From: Nitrospirota bacterium
Lineage (GTDB): Bacteria; Nitrospirota; Thermodesulfovibrionia; Thermodesulfovibrionales; JdFR-86
Assembly (NCBI GenBank): GCA_037386965.1
Contig: JARRLN010000026.1
Coordinates: 1-43,992 of the forward strand
DNA: 43,992 bases
Reading direction: 5' to 3'
Shown here: one piece after another, positions 1-8,379 of the stretch
Layout of the letters: each line of letters starts with the position of its first letter
Position numbering within the stretch: position 1 is the stretch's first letter
The notes under the pieces: generated by a model
Databases searched by the model: none
The model's input: the letters and a program-made list of their open reading frames with translations, nothing else
What the model was told of the DNA's origin: nothing
Made by a program: the position numbers and the translations under genes

Positions 1-1445
1 AGGTCCTGGGGGAGGTCCTCCAGGGTGAGGACCTCGCTCCGGGCGAGGATGACGGCGTGCTCCAGGGCGTGCTCCAGCTCCCGGACGTTCCCCGGCCAGG
101 CGTGCTCGGCGAGGAGCCTCCGGACCTCGTCGGAGACCCCCTGGACGGCCCGTTCCAGCTTGCGGTTGAAGTGCCCGGTGAAGTGCTCCACCAGCAGGGG
201 GATGTCCTCCCTCCGCTCCCTCAGGGGCGGCAGGTGTATCTCCACCACCTTGAGCCGGTAGTACAGGTCCTCCCGGAACTCCCCCTTGCGCACCTTCTCC
301 TTGAGGTCGCGGTTGGTGGCGGCCACCACCCGGACGTCCACCCTGCGGGGAGAGGGGTCGCCCACCCGCTCGAACTCCCTGTGCTGCAGCACCCTGAGGA
401 GCCGCATCTGCATCCCCGGGGAGATGTCGCCCACCTCGTCCAGGAGGATGGTGCCCCCGTGGGCCCGCTCGAACCGGCCCTCCCGGTCGGCCACCGCGCC
501 GGTGAAGGCCCCCTTGACGTGGCCGAAGAGCTCACTCTCCAGGAGGTTCTCGGCCAGGGCCGTGCAGTTGACCCTCACCAGGGGCCCCTGGGCCCTCCCG
601 CCCCGGGCGTGCAAGGCCTCGGCCACCAGCTCCTTGCCGGTGCCCGACTCCCCGGTGATGAGCACCGTGGTGTCCAGGTCGGCCAGGTCCTCCACCAGGG
701 CGTAGACCCGCTGCATGGACCTGCTCATGCCCACCATCCCCTCGAACTCCTTCCTCTGCCCGGTGTCCCGCTCCAGGAGGGCCAGGCGGGTCTCGTCCCG
801 CATCACCACCACCGCTCCGGAGAGGGCACCCCCGCCGTCCAGAAGCGGGCTTATGGTGACGTCCACCACCCGGCCCCGCTGCTTCCCCCTGAGCAGGCAC
901 TCCATCCGGTGAAGCTCCACCGTCTCCTGCCTCTCGAGGCACCGGGCGAGGGCCTCCAGGACCTTCCCCTTGCACCCCTCGAAGGGCAGCGCGTCCAGCT
1001 CCCTGCCCAGCACCTCCTCCCTCCGGAGGCCGAACAGGCGGCAGGCCGCCTCGTTGAGCTCCAGCACCCTTCGCTCCCTCTGCACCGTCACGATGCCGTC
1101 CCGCACGCTCCGGAAAACCGCCTCCAGGTTGGCGCGCCTGGGTTCCCGGGCGCACGGGTCGAGGGCGGCCGTCCCGTCGGCCTCGACGGAGCTTGTGAGC
1201 ACCGCGGAGCGCGCTTGCTTCGTGTGCATCGCTCTGAGCAGTTCCGCGTGCGAAGAGCCGTTTGCGGCGAGGTCCAGAAGGATGAGGCTCACCCGCTCGC
1301 TGGAGAGCTTCTCCAGGGCTTCCTCATATCCCCTGGCCACCGTGATGCCGTAGCCCTCGCTTCTCAGGACAGCCTCCAGGGAGGCCGCGCGCGGGCCTGT
1401 GTCCGAGATAAGAAGCACGCAGGAAGAATGTCCGCAGCTCTTCAT
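1..1445 (-). CDS. sigma-54-dependent NtrC-family regulator with PAS domain (3' end cut by window edge)
   Basis: Transcription activator for RNA polymerase carrying sigma-54. Reading the minus strand from ATG at 1445 gives [17 protein letters not shown], then a receiver-like domain with a candidate Asp in ILLDL (about residue 54) but only one acidic residue where a normal receiver has a pair. A PAS-like region follows (about 120-240), then the AAA+ domain with Walker A GESGTGKE, an intact GAFTGA loop, FREDLYYRL and WPGNVRELE. The window ends before the Fis-type DNA-binding helix-turn-helix, so the protein is incomplete here. Its domain order matches the regulator at 37196, and the two are probably paralogues. 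It lies divergent from the phospholipase-like gene and has its own promoter. Family assignment is certain; the target genes are unknown. Confidence 0.93.
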   Translation of the reverse strand, partial: MKSCGHSSCVLLISDTGPRAASLEAVLRSEGYGITVARGYEEALEKLSSERVSLILLDLAANGSSHAELLRAMHTKQARSAVLTSSVEADGTAALDPCAREPRRANLEAVFRSVRDGIVTVQRERRVLELNEAACRLFGLRREEVLGRELDALPFEGCKGKVLEALARCLERQETVELHRMECLLRGKQRGRVVDVTISPLLDGGGALSGAVVVMRDETRLALLERDTGQRKEFEGMVGMSRSMQRVYALVEDLADLDTTVLITGESGTGKELVAEALHARGGRAQGPLVRVNCTALAENLLESELFGHVKGAFTGAVADREGRFERAHGGTILLDEVGDISPGMQMRLLRVLQHREFERVGDPSPRRVDVRVVAATNRDLKEKVRKGEFREDLYYRLKVVEIHLPPLRERREDIPLLVEHFTGHFNRKLERAVQGVSDEVRRLLAEHAWPGNVRELEHALEHAVILARSEVLTLEDLPQD

Positions 1446-1470
1446 CGAGAGTGCCGCTCCATGTTTTATT

Positions 1471-1499
1471 CTTATAGCACCGAGTAGCACACCTGTCAA
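1471..1499 (-). promoter_or_regulatory. sigma-70 promoter for the NtrC-family gene
   Basis: On the minus strand the -35 is TTGACA (1494-1499), the spacer is 17 nt and the -10 is TATAAG (1471-1476). The expected start site near 1464 leaves a leader of about 19 nt, with GGAG placed before the ATG at 1445. Confidence 0.7.
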
Positions 1500-1586
1500 T
1501 AGCATAAAAGCAGTGTAGGACACCTCAAAAGTGCCTTAGCGGCTGGTTTCGTGACCGCGGGGACTTCTTCGCGTTTGCGAGGCTTG

Positions 1587-1615
1587 TTGACCCTGCCTGC
1601 GGAGGTTTCTATAAT
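1587..1615 (+). promoter_or_regulatory. sigma-70 promoter for the phospholipase-like gene
   Basis: TTGACC (1587-1592), a 17-nt spacer and a consensus TATAAT (1610-1615). The -10 ends only 5 nt before the ATG at 1621, so the transcript probably starts at or near the start codon (leaderless). Confidence 0.75.
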
Positions 1616-1620
1616 CAGAC

Positions 1621-2379
1621 ATGGGGAGACCCCATCGTCTTGGCTGGCCGGCCTGCTTCTTTTACGCCCTCGTCTCGCTCATCGCGCTTCCGGGCGCGTC
1701 CGCCCGGGCCTGGCACGACATGACGCATCTGGCGGTTGCCAGGGCCGCCGGCTACGAGAGATGGTACAACGCCGCCGGAGCTGATATGGCCAAGCTCAAG
1801 GCCGGAGGCCGGGAGCGATACAACCATTACTTCAACAACGCCCTGGGCGTGGATGTTACCCCGGCGCTGGTGCTCCTGCAGGCGCAGCGCTATAACGCTC
1901 CCGAGGGCATCCAGGGCCATCTCTACGGGGCCGTCCTGGGCTCTCTCAGGCGGTACCTGAGGAGCACGGAAGAGGGCAAGTACGCCGAGTACAACCTGGC
2001 CTTCTGCGCCCATTACGTCGCGGACCTCTCCCAGCCCCTGCACAACACGCCGTGGGACGATTTCAACCGGCTGCGCCATACGGCCAACGACGCCACGGTG
2101 GAGGACGACGGCCTCCCGGCCATCACGCGGAACATCCGCCTTCATATGTATGACATCTCGCTCAGGGGGGAGGATTTCGAACGGGCCGTGGCCAGGGAGG
2201 TCGCCCGCATCGCCAATCTCTCGCGCCACCTGGGGATGCGCCTCCGGGCCGAGGACAGGAACATGACGCGCGAGGAGGCGTACACCCAGTTGGGCCACAG
2301 CGCTTCTCTTCTCCGGGCCATCCTCATCCGTCTGGGGAAGGATGTCCATGTGGAGGAATCCCTCCCTGCCGCCCGGTGA
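1621..2379 (+). CDS. secreted zinc-dependent phospholipase C / S1-P1 nuclease-like protein
   Basis: 252 aa. The N-terminus is basic, then hydrophobic, and ends in ASA-R-AWHD, a signal peptide with the mature protein starting near Trp30. An N-terminal Trp used as a metal ligand is typical of the bacterial phospholipase C/P1 nuclease fold. Further possible zinc ligands are HDMTH near the N-terminus, HYFNN, and the segment FCAHYVADLSQPLHN (about 135-150), whose H-x3-D-x4-H pattern is the family signature. The length is normal. It likely hydrolyses phosphodiester bonds outside the cytoplasm; lipid or nucleic-acid specificity cannot be read from sequence. ATG 1621 is preferred because a later start would remove the signal peptide, although no Shine-Dalgarno precedes it. 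Confidence 0.75.
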   Translation: MGRPHRLGWPACFFYALVSLIALPGASARAWHDMTHLAVARAAGYERWYNAAGADMAKLKAGGRERYNHYFNNALGVDVTPALVLLQAQRYNAPEGIQGHLYGAVLGSLRRYLRSTEEGKYAEYNLAFCAHYVADLSQPLHNTPWDDFNRLRHTANDATVEDDGLPAITRNIRLHMYDISLRGEDFERAVAREVARIANLSRHLGMRLRAEDRNMTREEAYTQLGHSASLLRAILIRLGKDVHVEESLPAAR

Positions 2380-2437
2380 TATCCTGCTGCCGAAGACGTC
2401 CGAGGAAACCCTTGGCCCGCGACATCACAAGAAAAAG

Positions 2438-2493
2438 GCGGCCGGAGGCCGCGGCATCCCAACAAAAAGAAAAAGGGCGGCCGGAGGCCGCCC
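2438..2493 (-). terminator. tandem intrinsic terminators of the HU gene
   Basis: Two GC-rich hairpins with the same core lie in series: GCGGCC/GGCCGC (2438-2452) and GGGCGGCC/GGCCGCCC (2475-2493), each with a 3-nt loop. On the minus strand each is followed by a T-rich run (CTTTTTCTT). They are oriented to stop transcription leaving the HU gene; the upstream phospholipase-like gene on the other strand may share the hairpins. Confidence 0.8.
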
Positions 2494-2514
2494 CGGATAG
2501 CCAGAGGATGAAGA

Positions 2515-2787
2515 TTATCTCACGGCGTCCTTAAAAGCCTTCCCCGGAGTGAACTTCGGGGCCTTGGAAGCCTTGATCTTGATGGACTCGCCCGTCTGGG
2601 GATTCCTTCCCTTGCGGGCCTTTCTCCGGGTGGCGGCGAAAGTGCCGAATCCCACCAGGGTGACCTTCTGCCCCTTCTTGACGGACTTCACCACCCCGTC
2701 GACCATGGCGTTGAGGGCCTTTGCCGCTGAGGCCTTGGAAATCTCGGCGTCGTCGGCCATTTTGTCGATAAGCTCTGCCTTCGTCAT
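2515..2787 (-). CDS. hup: HU-family DNA-binding protein
   Basis: 90 aa, full length for the family. It starts MTKAELIDKMADD, has the conserved VTLVGFGTF segment (43-50) and the DNA-binding arm with RKARKGRNPQTGE (about 56-67), and ends in PGKAFKDAVR. HU bends and compacts DNA as a dimer. The start at 2787 is fixed by AGGAGG just upstream. It is a single-gene unit ended by tandem terminators. No convincing promoter was recognised in the 200-nt AT-richer region upstream. Confidence 0.97.
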   Translation of the reverse strand: MTKAELIDKMADDAEISKASAAKALNAMVDGVVKSVKKGQKVTLVGFGTFAATRRKARKGRNPQTGESIKIKASKAPKFTPGKAFKDAVR

Positions 2788-2990
2788 TCTTCCTCCTCCT
2801 TTTTGATGGGTTTGTCTCCCCCACAAATAGTATGAATTGAGATTACCGGCGAAAACTTTGAAAGAGTATAACCCAAAGTCTTCATCAAAGGGAATAGAAA
2901 ATGTGAGGGAGGGGAAATTTTTTCCTTGTCTTTGAAACCGCGCAAAGACAGGCTTTCCCGGTGCAGGCGGAACGCATCTCAATAGAGCTC

Positions 2991-3716
2991 TCAGCGTTCG
3001 GTCCGGAGTGTCTCCAGGGCGGTCAGGCGGCCGTAGATGACCAGCCTGTCTCCCGCCTGTATGACTTCCCTGTGGCGCGGTACGGGCAGCCACTGCCCCT
3101 CGCGCTCGATGCCGAGGATTATGGCGCCCTTTATCGCCGACCTGAAGTCCATGACGGTCTTTCCCTCGTGGGCAGAGCCCTCCTGCACGATGAGCTTCAC
3201 CAGGCCGTGGCCTTCCAGAAGGTGCAGGAGGTCCTCCACCGGCGCTTCCTCCATGGCCCTGGACTTCACGAGCTTGTCCTCGATGAACTGTTCCCACCGC
3301 TTGATGAACCCCCGGTGGGTGGCTATCTTGTAAATGACCAGCAGGCCCGCCACGAGGATGATGACGTTGATGGGAATCTGGACGCCCTCCACGGCCACCA
3401 GCGAGGAGGTGGCCGTGACCATGACGGCGACGATGCCGGCGTTGCCGAGGATCATGAGCCTGCTTATGATCTTGCGGCGCTGAGGGTGGTTGATGACGCT
3501 TTCGGCCTCCCGCGTGGTGAAGCCCGTTCCCGTGAAGGCCGAGAGGGCCTGGAAAACGGCCCTTCTCCTGTCGAGCCCGGTCATCATCAGGGCGATGGCG
3601 GCCGCCCTGACCACCAGGAGGGAGACGAGTATCGCAAGGAGGGTGGGAAAGAGATAGTACAGTCCTTTCACGGGGCGCCGTCCATTCTTTCGGTTCCTTT
3701 TGCCAGAGCGCGGCAC
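2991..3716 (-). CDS. membrane protein: one TrkH-like P-loop unit fused to a TrkA_C (RCK_C) domain
   Basis: 241 aa from a GTG at 3716. Hydrophobic segment 1 (about 19-45) is followed by QALSAFTGTGFTTREAE (about 56-72), which resembles the selectivity-filter loop of TrkH/KtrB potassium channels. Next come a segment ending RLMILGNAGIVAVMVTA (86-102) and a third hydrophobic segment (112-132). The C-terminal 80 residues are a TrkA_C ligand-binding domain (VKLIVQEGSAHEGKTV ... GDRLVIYG). TrkH itself has four such M1-P-M2 units in one chain; here only one is present, so a working channel would need to be a multimer. It lies 25 nt after corA and is probably cotranscribed with it. The role in cation flux is inferred; ion selectivity is unknown. 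Confidence 0.65.
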   Translation of the reverse strand: MPRSGKRNRKNGRRPVKGLYYLFPTLLAILVSLLVVRAAAIALMMTGLDRRRAVFQALSAFTGTGFTTREAESVINHPQRRKIISRLMILGNAGIVAVMVTATSSLVAVEGVQIPINVIILVAGLLVIYKIATHRGFIKRWEQFIEDKLVKSRAMEEAPVEDLLHLLEGHGLVKLIVQEGSAHEGKTVMDFRSAIKGAIILGIEREGQWLPVPRHREVIQAGDRLVIYGRLTALETLRTER

Positions 3717-3741
3717 GGGCGCGCTCCGGTCCCTTTTTCTT

Positions 3742-4812
3742 TTAAAAGAACCCCTTCTTCCTGAAGAACAGCAGGAGGGCCGCGCCGAGCCCGGCCATCA
3801 CGCCGAGGACGGCGAAGTACCCCCACTTCCAGTGCAGCTCCGGCATGTAGGCGAAGTTCATCCCGTAGATTCCCGTGATGAACGTCAGGGGAATGAACAG
3901 CGAAGCAAAGACGGTGAGCACTTTCATCACTTCGTTGAGCTTGTTGCTGACCCCGGAGAGATAGACGTCCAGCAGCGCCGAGGTCATGTCCCGGAAGGCT
4001 TCGATGGTCTCGATGACCTGCACGGCGTGGTCATGGATGTCCCTCAAGTAGGGCTCCATGGCCGCCGAGATGACGGCGGACTCCTCCCGGGTGAGCCCCA
4101 CCGCGATGTCCCGCATGGGCCAGACGATGCGGGAGAGGGTGACCACCTGGCGTTTCACCACGTGCAGCCTCGCCAGGGTCTGCGGGCCGGCCGCATCGCC
4201 GGTCACCTCCTCCTCCACCTCCGCGATGATGTCGTCCAGCTTCTCCAGCACAATGAAAAGCCCATCGACGATGGAGTCCAGGAGGACATACGCCAGATAG
4301 TCCATCCCGGCCCTCCTGACGATGCCCCGGGCGTTTCTGACGCGCGTCCGGACGTGCGCGAAAAGGTCTCCCCGCCCGTCCTGGAACGTGAGCAGAAAGT
4401 TCTTCCCGAGCACGAGGCAGACGTGGTCGACCTCCAGGGCGTCCATCGTCTCGGAAAACCGCACCGCTTTGGCCACGATGAAGACGTAGTCGTCAAAGAC
4501 CTCGGTCTTGGGCCGCTGCTCGGTGTTGAGGATGTCCTCGGTGACCAGGGGGTGCACATCGAAGCCACGGCCCAGTGCTTCGATGGCCTCGACGTCCTGG
4601 AAGCCTTCCACGTGCACCCAGGTGCGCGAGGGCGTGTCCTTCAGGGCCAGGCACTCGTCGACGGAGCGGGCTTCCCACGCCTGGACGTGCTCCTCGTCAT
4701 AATCCATGACGGTGATGCGCGTCTCCTCGGCTTTCTTCTCCCCCACGAAGACCGGTGTTCCCGGAGGAAGCCCGGCCTTCTCGGACATGCTTCTCAAGGA
4801 ACGACGTTTCAC
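3742..4812 (-). CDS. corA: CorA-family divalent cation (Mg2+/Co2+) transporter
   Basis: 356 aa. A long cytoplasmic alpha/beta domain and helical stalk precede two C-terminal membrane helices. The signature GMN sits at the end of the first helix in TGIYGMNFAYMPE, and a basic tail RKKGFF follows the second helix, as in CorA. Family members form pentamers that import Mg2+ or Co2+. The start is a GTG at 4812 with GGAGG about 10 nt upstream; the ATG at 4790 is an alternative. It is the first gene of a two-gene unit with the TrkH-like/RCK_C protein. Cobalt uptake would suit a corrinoid-dependent organism, but specificity cannot be told from sequence. Confidence 0.92.
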   Translation of the reverse strand: MKRRSLRSMSEKAGLPPGTPVFVGEKKAEETRITVMDYDEEHVQAWEARSVDECLALKDTPSRTWVHVEGFQDVEAIEALGRGFDVHPLVTEDILNTEQRPKTEVFDDYVFIVAKAVRFSETMDALEVDHVCLVLGKNFLLTFQDGRGDLFAHVRTRVRNARGIVRRAGMDYLAYVLLDSIVDGLFIVLEKLDDIIAEVEEEVTGDAAGPQTLARLHVVKRQVVTLSRIVWPMRDIAVGLTREESAVISAAMEPYLRDIHDHAVQVIETIEAFRDMTSALLDVYLSGVSNKLNEVMKVLTVFASLFIPLTFITGIYGMNFAYMPELHWKWGYFAVLGVMAGLGAALLLFFRKKGFF

Positions 4813-4914
4813 AGGTTCCGCCCTCCTCGGCCCCGTGCGGCGTGCGCCGTCACGCCGTCATGCGGCCTTCTGCCTGCATTATACAGAAGGCGGCGGGGCC
4901 GGGGAAACCTCTCT

Positions 4915-4945
4915 CCGACAAATTCCTCCCCGGAACATTTATAAT
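4915..4945 (+). promoter_or_regulatory. candidate sigma-70 promoter for the diguanylate cyclase
   Basis: A consensus -10 TATAAT (4940-4945) stands 12 nt before the ATG at 4958. The -35 candidate is CCGACA (4915-4920) with a long 19-nt spacer, so only the -10 is convincing. Confidence 0.45.
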
Positions 4946-4957
4946 AGCGGCCAGGCG

Positions 4958-6970
4958 ATGGGAAGAGTCCTGCGCAGCCCATGGGGGGCAGGGGGTGGCG
5001 GACCATGGGCGAGGAGCCTTGCGGTCTTTCTTGACGCGGCCGCCGTGCTTTTCCCCGTGGCCCTGTACGTTGCGCTCTTCATGGGTGGGCCCCGGCGGTG
5101 GGCCTCCTGGTGGTTTCCCCTGGCATCTCTGGGCTTTCTTTTTACCTTCCTCTATTTTTTCTTCCGGGGCGGCGCGAACCGGGGGCGGACGGCATTGGCC
5201 ATGGCGGGCCTTCTCGTTGCGGGGGTGGCGGCGCTTCCCGGATGGGAGGGAGCGCGGACGGCTTTTGTGCTTCTGCCCCTGGCTTCGGCCCTCTTTTTTG
5301 ACGCCGCCACCGCGCTTCTGGCCCTGGCCCTGGTTGTTGCCTTTATGCTTCCACCGCTCATGGCCGGGGAGTTTCGGGCGGGCCTCATCCTGCTTGGGGC
5401 CGCCGCTTCGGCCTTCTGCCTGGGCACGGGGGCCCGGCGCATAAGGGAACGCGAAGCCGTCCGGGGAAGGCACCGCGCGGCGCGACGGCGCGACGACCGG
5501 CTCTCCGACGGCCTTTGGGGCGAGCGGGACCCCGAGGTGCGGGACATCCTGAAAGGCGCATCGTTCACCCTCGCGCCGGAGGCGGTGAGCCTCTTCCTCC
5601 TTCAAGAGGGAGAGCTCACCCTGCGCTCATCCACCAACGAGGCCGTCACACTCGCGCCCCGGGGGCTCATCCACGAGGTCCTGGAAGAGGGCAGGCCCCT
5701 TCTGGGGGATGCCGGAAGGGGAGAAGGCTTCTCTCCGGGATACGTCCGCCGGGGGAGGGTCACCTCGCTTGCGGCTGCCCCGGTCAAGGACGGAGGGTTC
5801 ACCCTGGGCGTCCTTGCAGCGGACAGCAGGAGCCCGGGGGCCTTCGGGGCTGCGGACCTCGAGGCGCTGGGGCTCTTTGCGGGGCAGGTCGCCCGGGCGC
5901 TTCTCAGGAAGCGCATCCAGGCCGAGACCGAAAGGACGAACCTCAAGCTCGAGGCCCTGCGGGCCCAAAGCTCCAGGCTCCTTTCCTCCCTGGAGACCGA
6001 GACCGTCCTGGACCTCATCATGGAGGCCGTCTCCGAGATGGTCTCCCTGGAGGCGGCCTTCTTCTTGAAGGATACCAGGGGCTTCAAGCTCGTCAGGACC
6101 GAGGGCTACGCCCCGCCCCGGAAGCTTCGGTTCGCCCTGGGGGGCTCGCTGGCGGGCATGGCCCTGGAGAACGCCCAGTGCCTGTACATCTCCAACATGA
6201 CGCTGGGGCACGGACAGCGGGCCCTGCCCTTCGAGGGGCCGGAGGTGGGCTCGGCCCTAGCCGTGCCGGTCCTCTACGGCGAGGAGCCCCTGGGCGTCAT
6301 CGTCCTGACCTCGCCCCGGACGGACACCCTCACCCCGGAGCAGATAGAGATACTTTCCATCGTCGTCAACCAGGCGGCCCTGTCCCTGAAAAACAGCATG
6401 CTCCACGGCGAGATTACGGCCAAGGCCATCACCGACGGCCTCACCGGGCTTTACAACCACCGGCACTTCCAGGAGCTCCTGGAAAAGGAGCTGGCCCGCG
6501 TCCTGAGAAGCGGGGGCTCCCTTGCGCTCCTTCTGCTGGACATCGACCATTTCAAGCAGATAAACGACACCTGCGGCCATCCCGCCGGGGACGCCGTGTT
6601 GAGGAAGCTGGCCACCATCCTCCGGCGGACCGTCCGCAGCGTGGACGTCCCCGCCCGATACGGGGGCGAGGAGTTCGCGGCCATCCTGGTGGACGTGGAC
6701 CCGCAAGGGGCCAGGCGGACGGCGGAGCGCATTCGGGGCAAGGTAGAGGGAGCGGCCTTCCGGGTGGACGGGCGGGAGATACCCGTTACTCTCAGCGTCG
6801 GGGTGGCCTCCGCCCCCAGGGATGCCCGGCGCAAGGCCGACCTCATCGAGCGGGCGGACCGGGCGCTCTACCATGCCAAGGAGAGCGGCAGAAACAGGGT
6901 GGCCGCCTGGGAGACGGGGGGTGCGAGGTGCCTTGTCATGCCTTCTTCTCAAAGCCCGCTGATTCGCTGA
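4958..6970 (+). CDS. membrane diguanylate cyclase with two GAF-like domains
   Basis: 670 aa. Five to six hydrophobic segments (about 25-165) are followed by a divergent GAF (about 195-325), a short coiled stretch, a second GAF (about 345-480) and a GGDEF domain (about 495-660). The active-site motif is GGEEF (569-573), and RSVD (560-563), five residues before it, matches the inhibitory I-site, so c-di-GMP synthesis with product feedback is expected. The substrate-binding segment DIDHFKQINDTCGH is intact. The start at ATG 4958 is chosen because a TATAAT box lies just upstream; the same frame stays open further upstream but overlaps corA on the other strand. The signal sensed is unknown. Confidence 0.9.
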   Translation: MGRVLRSPWGAGGGGPWARSLAVFLDAAAVLFPVALYVALFMGGPRRWASWWFPLASLGFLFTFLYFFFRGGANRGRTALAMAGLLVAGVAALPGWEGARTAFVLLPLASALFFDAATALLALALVVAFMLPPLMAGEFRAGLILLGAAASAFCLGTGARRIREREAVRGRHRAARRRDDRLSDGLWGERDPEVRDILKGASFTLAPEAVSLFLLQEGELTLRSSTNEAVTLAPRGLIHEVLEEGRPLLGDAGRGEGFSPGYVRRGRVTSLAAAPVKDGGFTLGVLAADSRSPGAFGAADLEALGLFAGQVARALLRKRIQAETERTNLKLEALRAQSSRLLSSLETETVLDLIMEAVSEMVSLEAAFFLKDTRGFKLVRTEGYAPPRKLRFALGGSLAGMALENAQCLYISNMTLGHGQRALPFEGPEVGSALAVPVLYGEEPLGVIVLTSPRTDTLTPEQIEILSIVVNQAALSLKNSMLHGEITAKAITDGLTGLYNHRHFQELLEKELARVLRSGGSLALLLLDIDHFKQINDTCGHPAGDAVLRKLATILRRTVRSVDVPARYGGEEFAAILVDVDPQGARRTAERIRGKVEGAAFRVDGREIPVTLSVGVASAPRDARRKADLIERADRALYHAKESGRNRVAAWETGGARCLVMPSSQSPLIR

Positions 6971-7013
6971 GTCCCGCGCGGCGGGAAGGACGGCACGGCC
7001 CGGGAAGCGGCTT

Positions 7014-7628
7014 TCATGCGGAGCGGGCGAGGGTCTTGAGCCGCTCGTAGTCCGCCGGGGTGTCCATGTCCAGGACCACTCCCTCGTCCGGCACGTCCAC
7101 GGCCTGCACGTCTCCGGCGTTTTGCCGAAGCACGTCCCTCAGCGTAAGCCCCGGCGAGAGCCCCCGAAGCAGGGACTGTGGAAACAGGGTGGGATGTCCC
7201 CTCCGGCCCCCGTAGGTGGGCATCAGGATGCGGCCGGGAATGCTCCGGTGAAGGGTGCACAGGGTGTGGACGGTCCCGGCGGAGACCAGGGGATGGTCTG
7301 CCGGGGCGATGAGCACGCCGGTGGCCCCGGAGTCGACCTCGGAGAGACCGATGCGAACGGAGTCGGCCATCTCGCTTCTGGGGATGGCGTTGTGCACAAG
7401 GATGACCGGAAGGCCCGCCAGGACGTTTTCCATCTCCGGGCTTTCGGGGGGCAGGACGGCCACGGCCCTCGTTATGCCGCCTTGTACCAGAGCCTCAATG
7501 GTGCGTCTGAGGGCGGGTTTCCCCCGGAGGGGAAGAAGCTGCTTCGGGGTGCCCATCCGCTCCGAGCGCCCCGCCGCAAGCACCACCGCCCACACCTCTG
7601 TCCCGGCCCTCGGCATGGGGGAGGCCAC
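7014..7628 (-). CDS. mocA: MocA-like molybdenum cofactor nucleotidyltransferase
   Basis: 204 aa. N-terminal VVLAAGRSERMGTPKQLLPL is the nucleotide-binding signature of the MobA/MocA family, followed by APADHPLV (metal-binding Asp) and a C-terminal VVLDMDTPADYERL. MocA transfers CMP to molybdopterin to give the dinucleotide cofactor used by xanthine-oxidase-family enzymes, which fits the hydroxylase genes upstream. The start is a GTG at 7628 because a strong AAGGAGG lies 4-5 nt before it; ATG 7616 has none. The gene overlaps the 3' end of xdhC by about 134 nt. It is the last gene of the minus-strand operon that begins at 10996. Confidence 0.88.
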   Translation of the reverse strand: MASPMPRAGTEVWAVVLAAGRSERMGTPKQLLPLRGKPALRRTIEALVQGGITRAVAVLPPESPEMENVLAGLPVILVHNAIPRSEMADSVRIGLSEVDSGATGVLIAPADHPLVSAGTVHTLCTLHRSIPGRILMPTYGGRRGHPTLFPQSLLRGLSPGLTLRDVLRQNAGDVQAVDVPDEGVVLDMDTPADYERLKTLARSA

Positions 7629-8379
7629 TTTTCCTCCTTGTCTCTATCATCTGGGCCACGATGCTTATGGCTATCTCCTCGGGGGTGGCCGCCCCGATGG
7701 GAAGCCCCACGGGGGTGAGGACCCGGCCCATGTCCTCCTCCGAAAACCCGTCCCTTTTCAGGTGCCGGAAGAGGAGGGCGCGCTTCCGGCGGCTTCCCAG
7801 AAGCCCCACGTACCGCGCCGGGGTGCGCAGGGCGGCCGTGAGGGCCGCAAGGTCGTGCGTATGCCCGCGGGTGGCCACCACCACGTAGGTGTCGGCATCG
7901 GCGGGAAGCGTCCGGAAAGCCTCCGAGAAGTCCCGGACAACGGCCGTCCGGGCCTGGGGGAGGTCGCCCAGGAACTCCTCCCGGTCGTCCGCCACGGTGA
8001 CCCGAAAGCCCGCAAAGCGGGCCGCATGGGCCAGGGCGCGGCCCACGTGGCCGGCCCCAAGGACGAGCAGATGAGGCTCGGGGATGACCGGCTCGATATA
8101 GACCAGGACCTTTCCGCCGCAGACCAGCCCGCCCTGTTCATCGGTAAGGGCGAACCGGGCCGTCCGGGGCTCCCCGTCCTTCAAGGCCATGAGGGCGGCC
8201 TGCCGCACCTCGGCCTCCAGGCACCCGCCCCCCACCGTGCCCGCCGTGGAGCCGTCGGCCCTGACCAGCATCTTGGCGCCCTCCCGCTGCGGGGAGGAGC
8301 CCTCCCTCTGCACCACGATGGCCAGGGCGCAGGGAAGGCCCTGGGCCTTCATGCGGGCGAGGGCCGAGAAGACGTCCAT
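7495..8379 (-). CDS. xdhC: XdhC/CoxI-family Mo-cofactor insertion protein
   Basis: 294 aa. The N-terminal XdhC/CoxI domain ([14 protein letters not shown] ... GTVGGGCLEAEVR) is followed by a Rossmann-type domain with VLGAGHVGRALAHAA (about 117-131), and conserved ATRGHTHDL and YVGLLGSRRK. The family binds the molybdenum cofactor, promotes its sulfuration and delivers it to xanthine-oxidase-type enzymes. The start ATG shares a base with the stop of the large subunit (TGATG), so the two are translationally coupled. Recognisable conservation ends around ETRRKSG; about 40 more residues of low-complexity character run on over the start of mocA. Confidence 0.9.
   Translation of the reverse strand: MDVFSALARMKAQGLPCALAIVVQREGSSPQREGAKMLVRADGSTAGTVGGGCLEAEVRQAALMALKDGEPRTARFALTDEQGGLVCGGKVLVYIEPVIPEPHLLVLGAGHVGRALAHAARFAGFRVTVADDREEFLGDLPQARTAVVRDFSEAFRTLPADADTYVVVATRGHTHDLAALTAALRTPARYVGLLGSRRKRALLFRHLKRDGFSEEDMGRVLTPVGLPIGAATPEEIAISIVAQMIETRRKSGLPHAEGRDRGVGGGACGGALGADGHPEAASSPPGETRPQTHH

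Noticed and set aside
57-1487. Long plus-strand open frame of 476 codons
   Set aside because: It is the mirror of the sigma-54 regulator, whose motifs ([14 protein letters not shown]) read clearly on the minus strand. GC-rich genes give such false frames.
3700-4944. Plus-strand frame of 414 codons over the cation transporter
   Set aside because: The minus strand encodes CorA with its GMN motif; the plus-strand product is rich in His/Asp/Pro with no domain.
6970-7013. Terminator between the convergent cyclase and mocA genes
   Set aside because: There is a short CCCGC/GCGGG hairpin, but no T-run follows on either strand.
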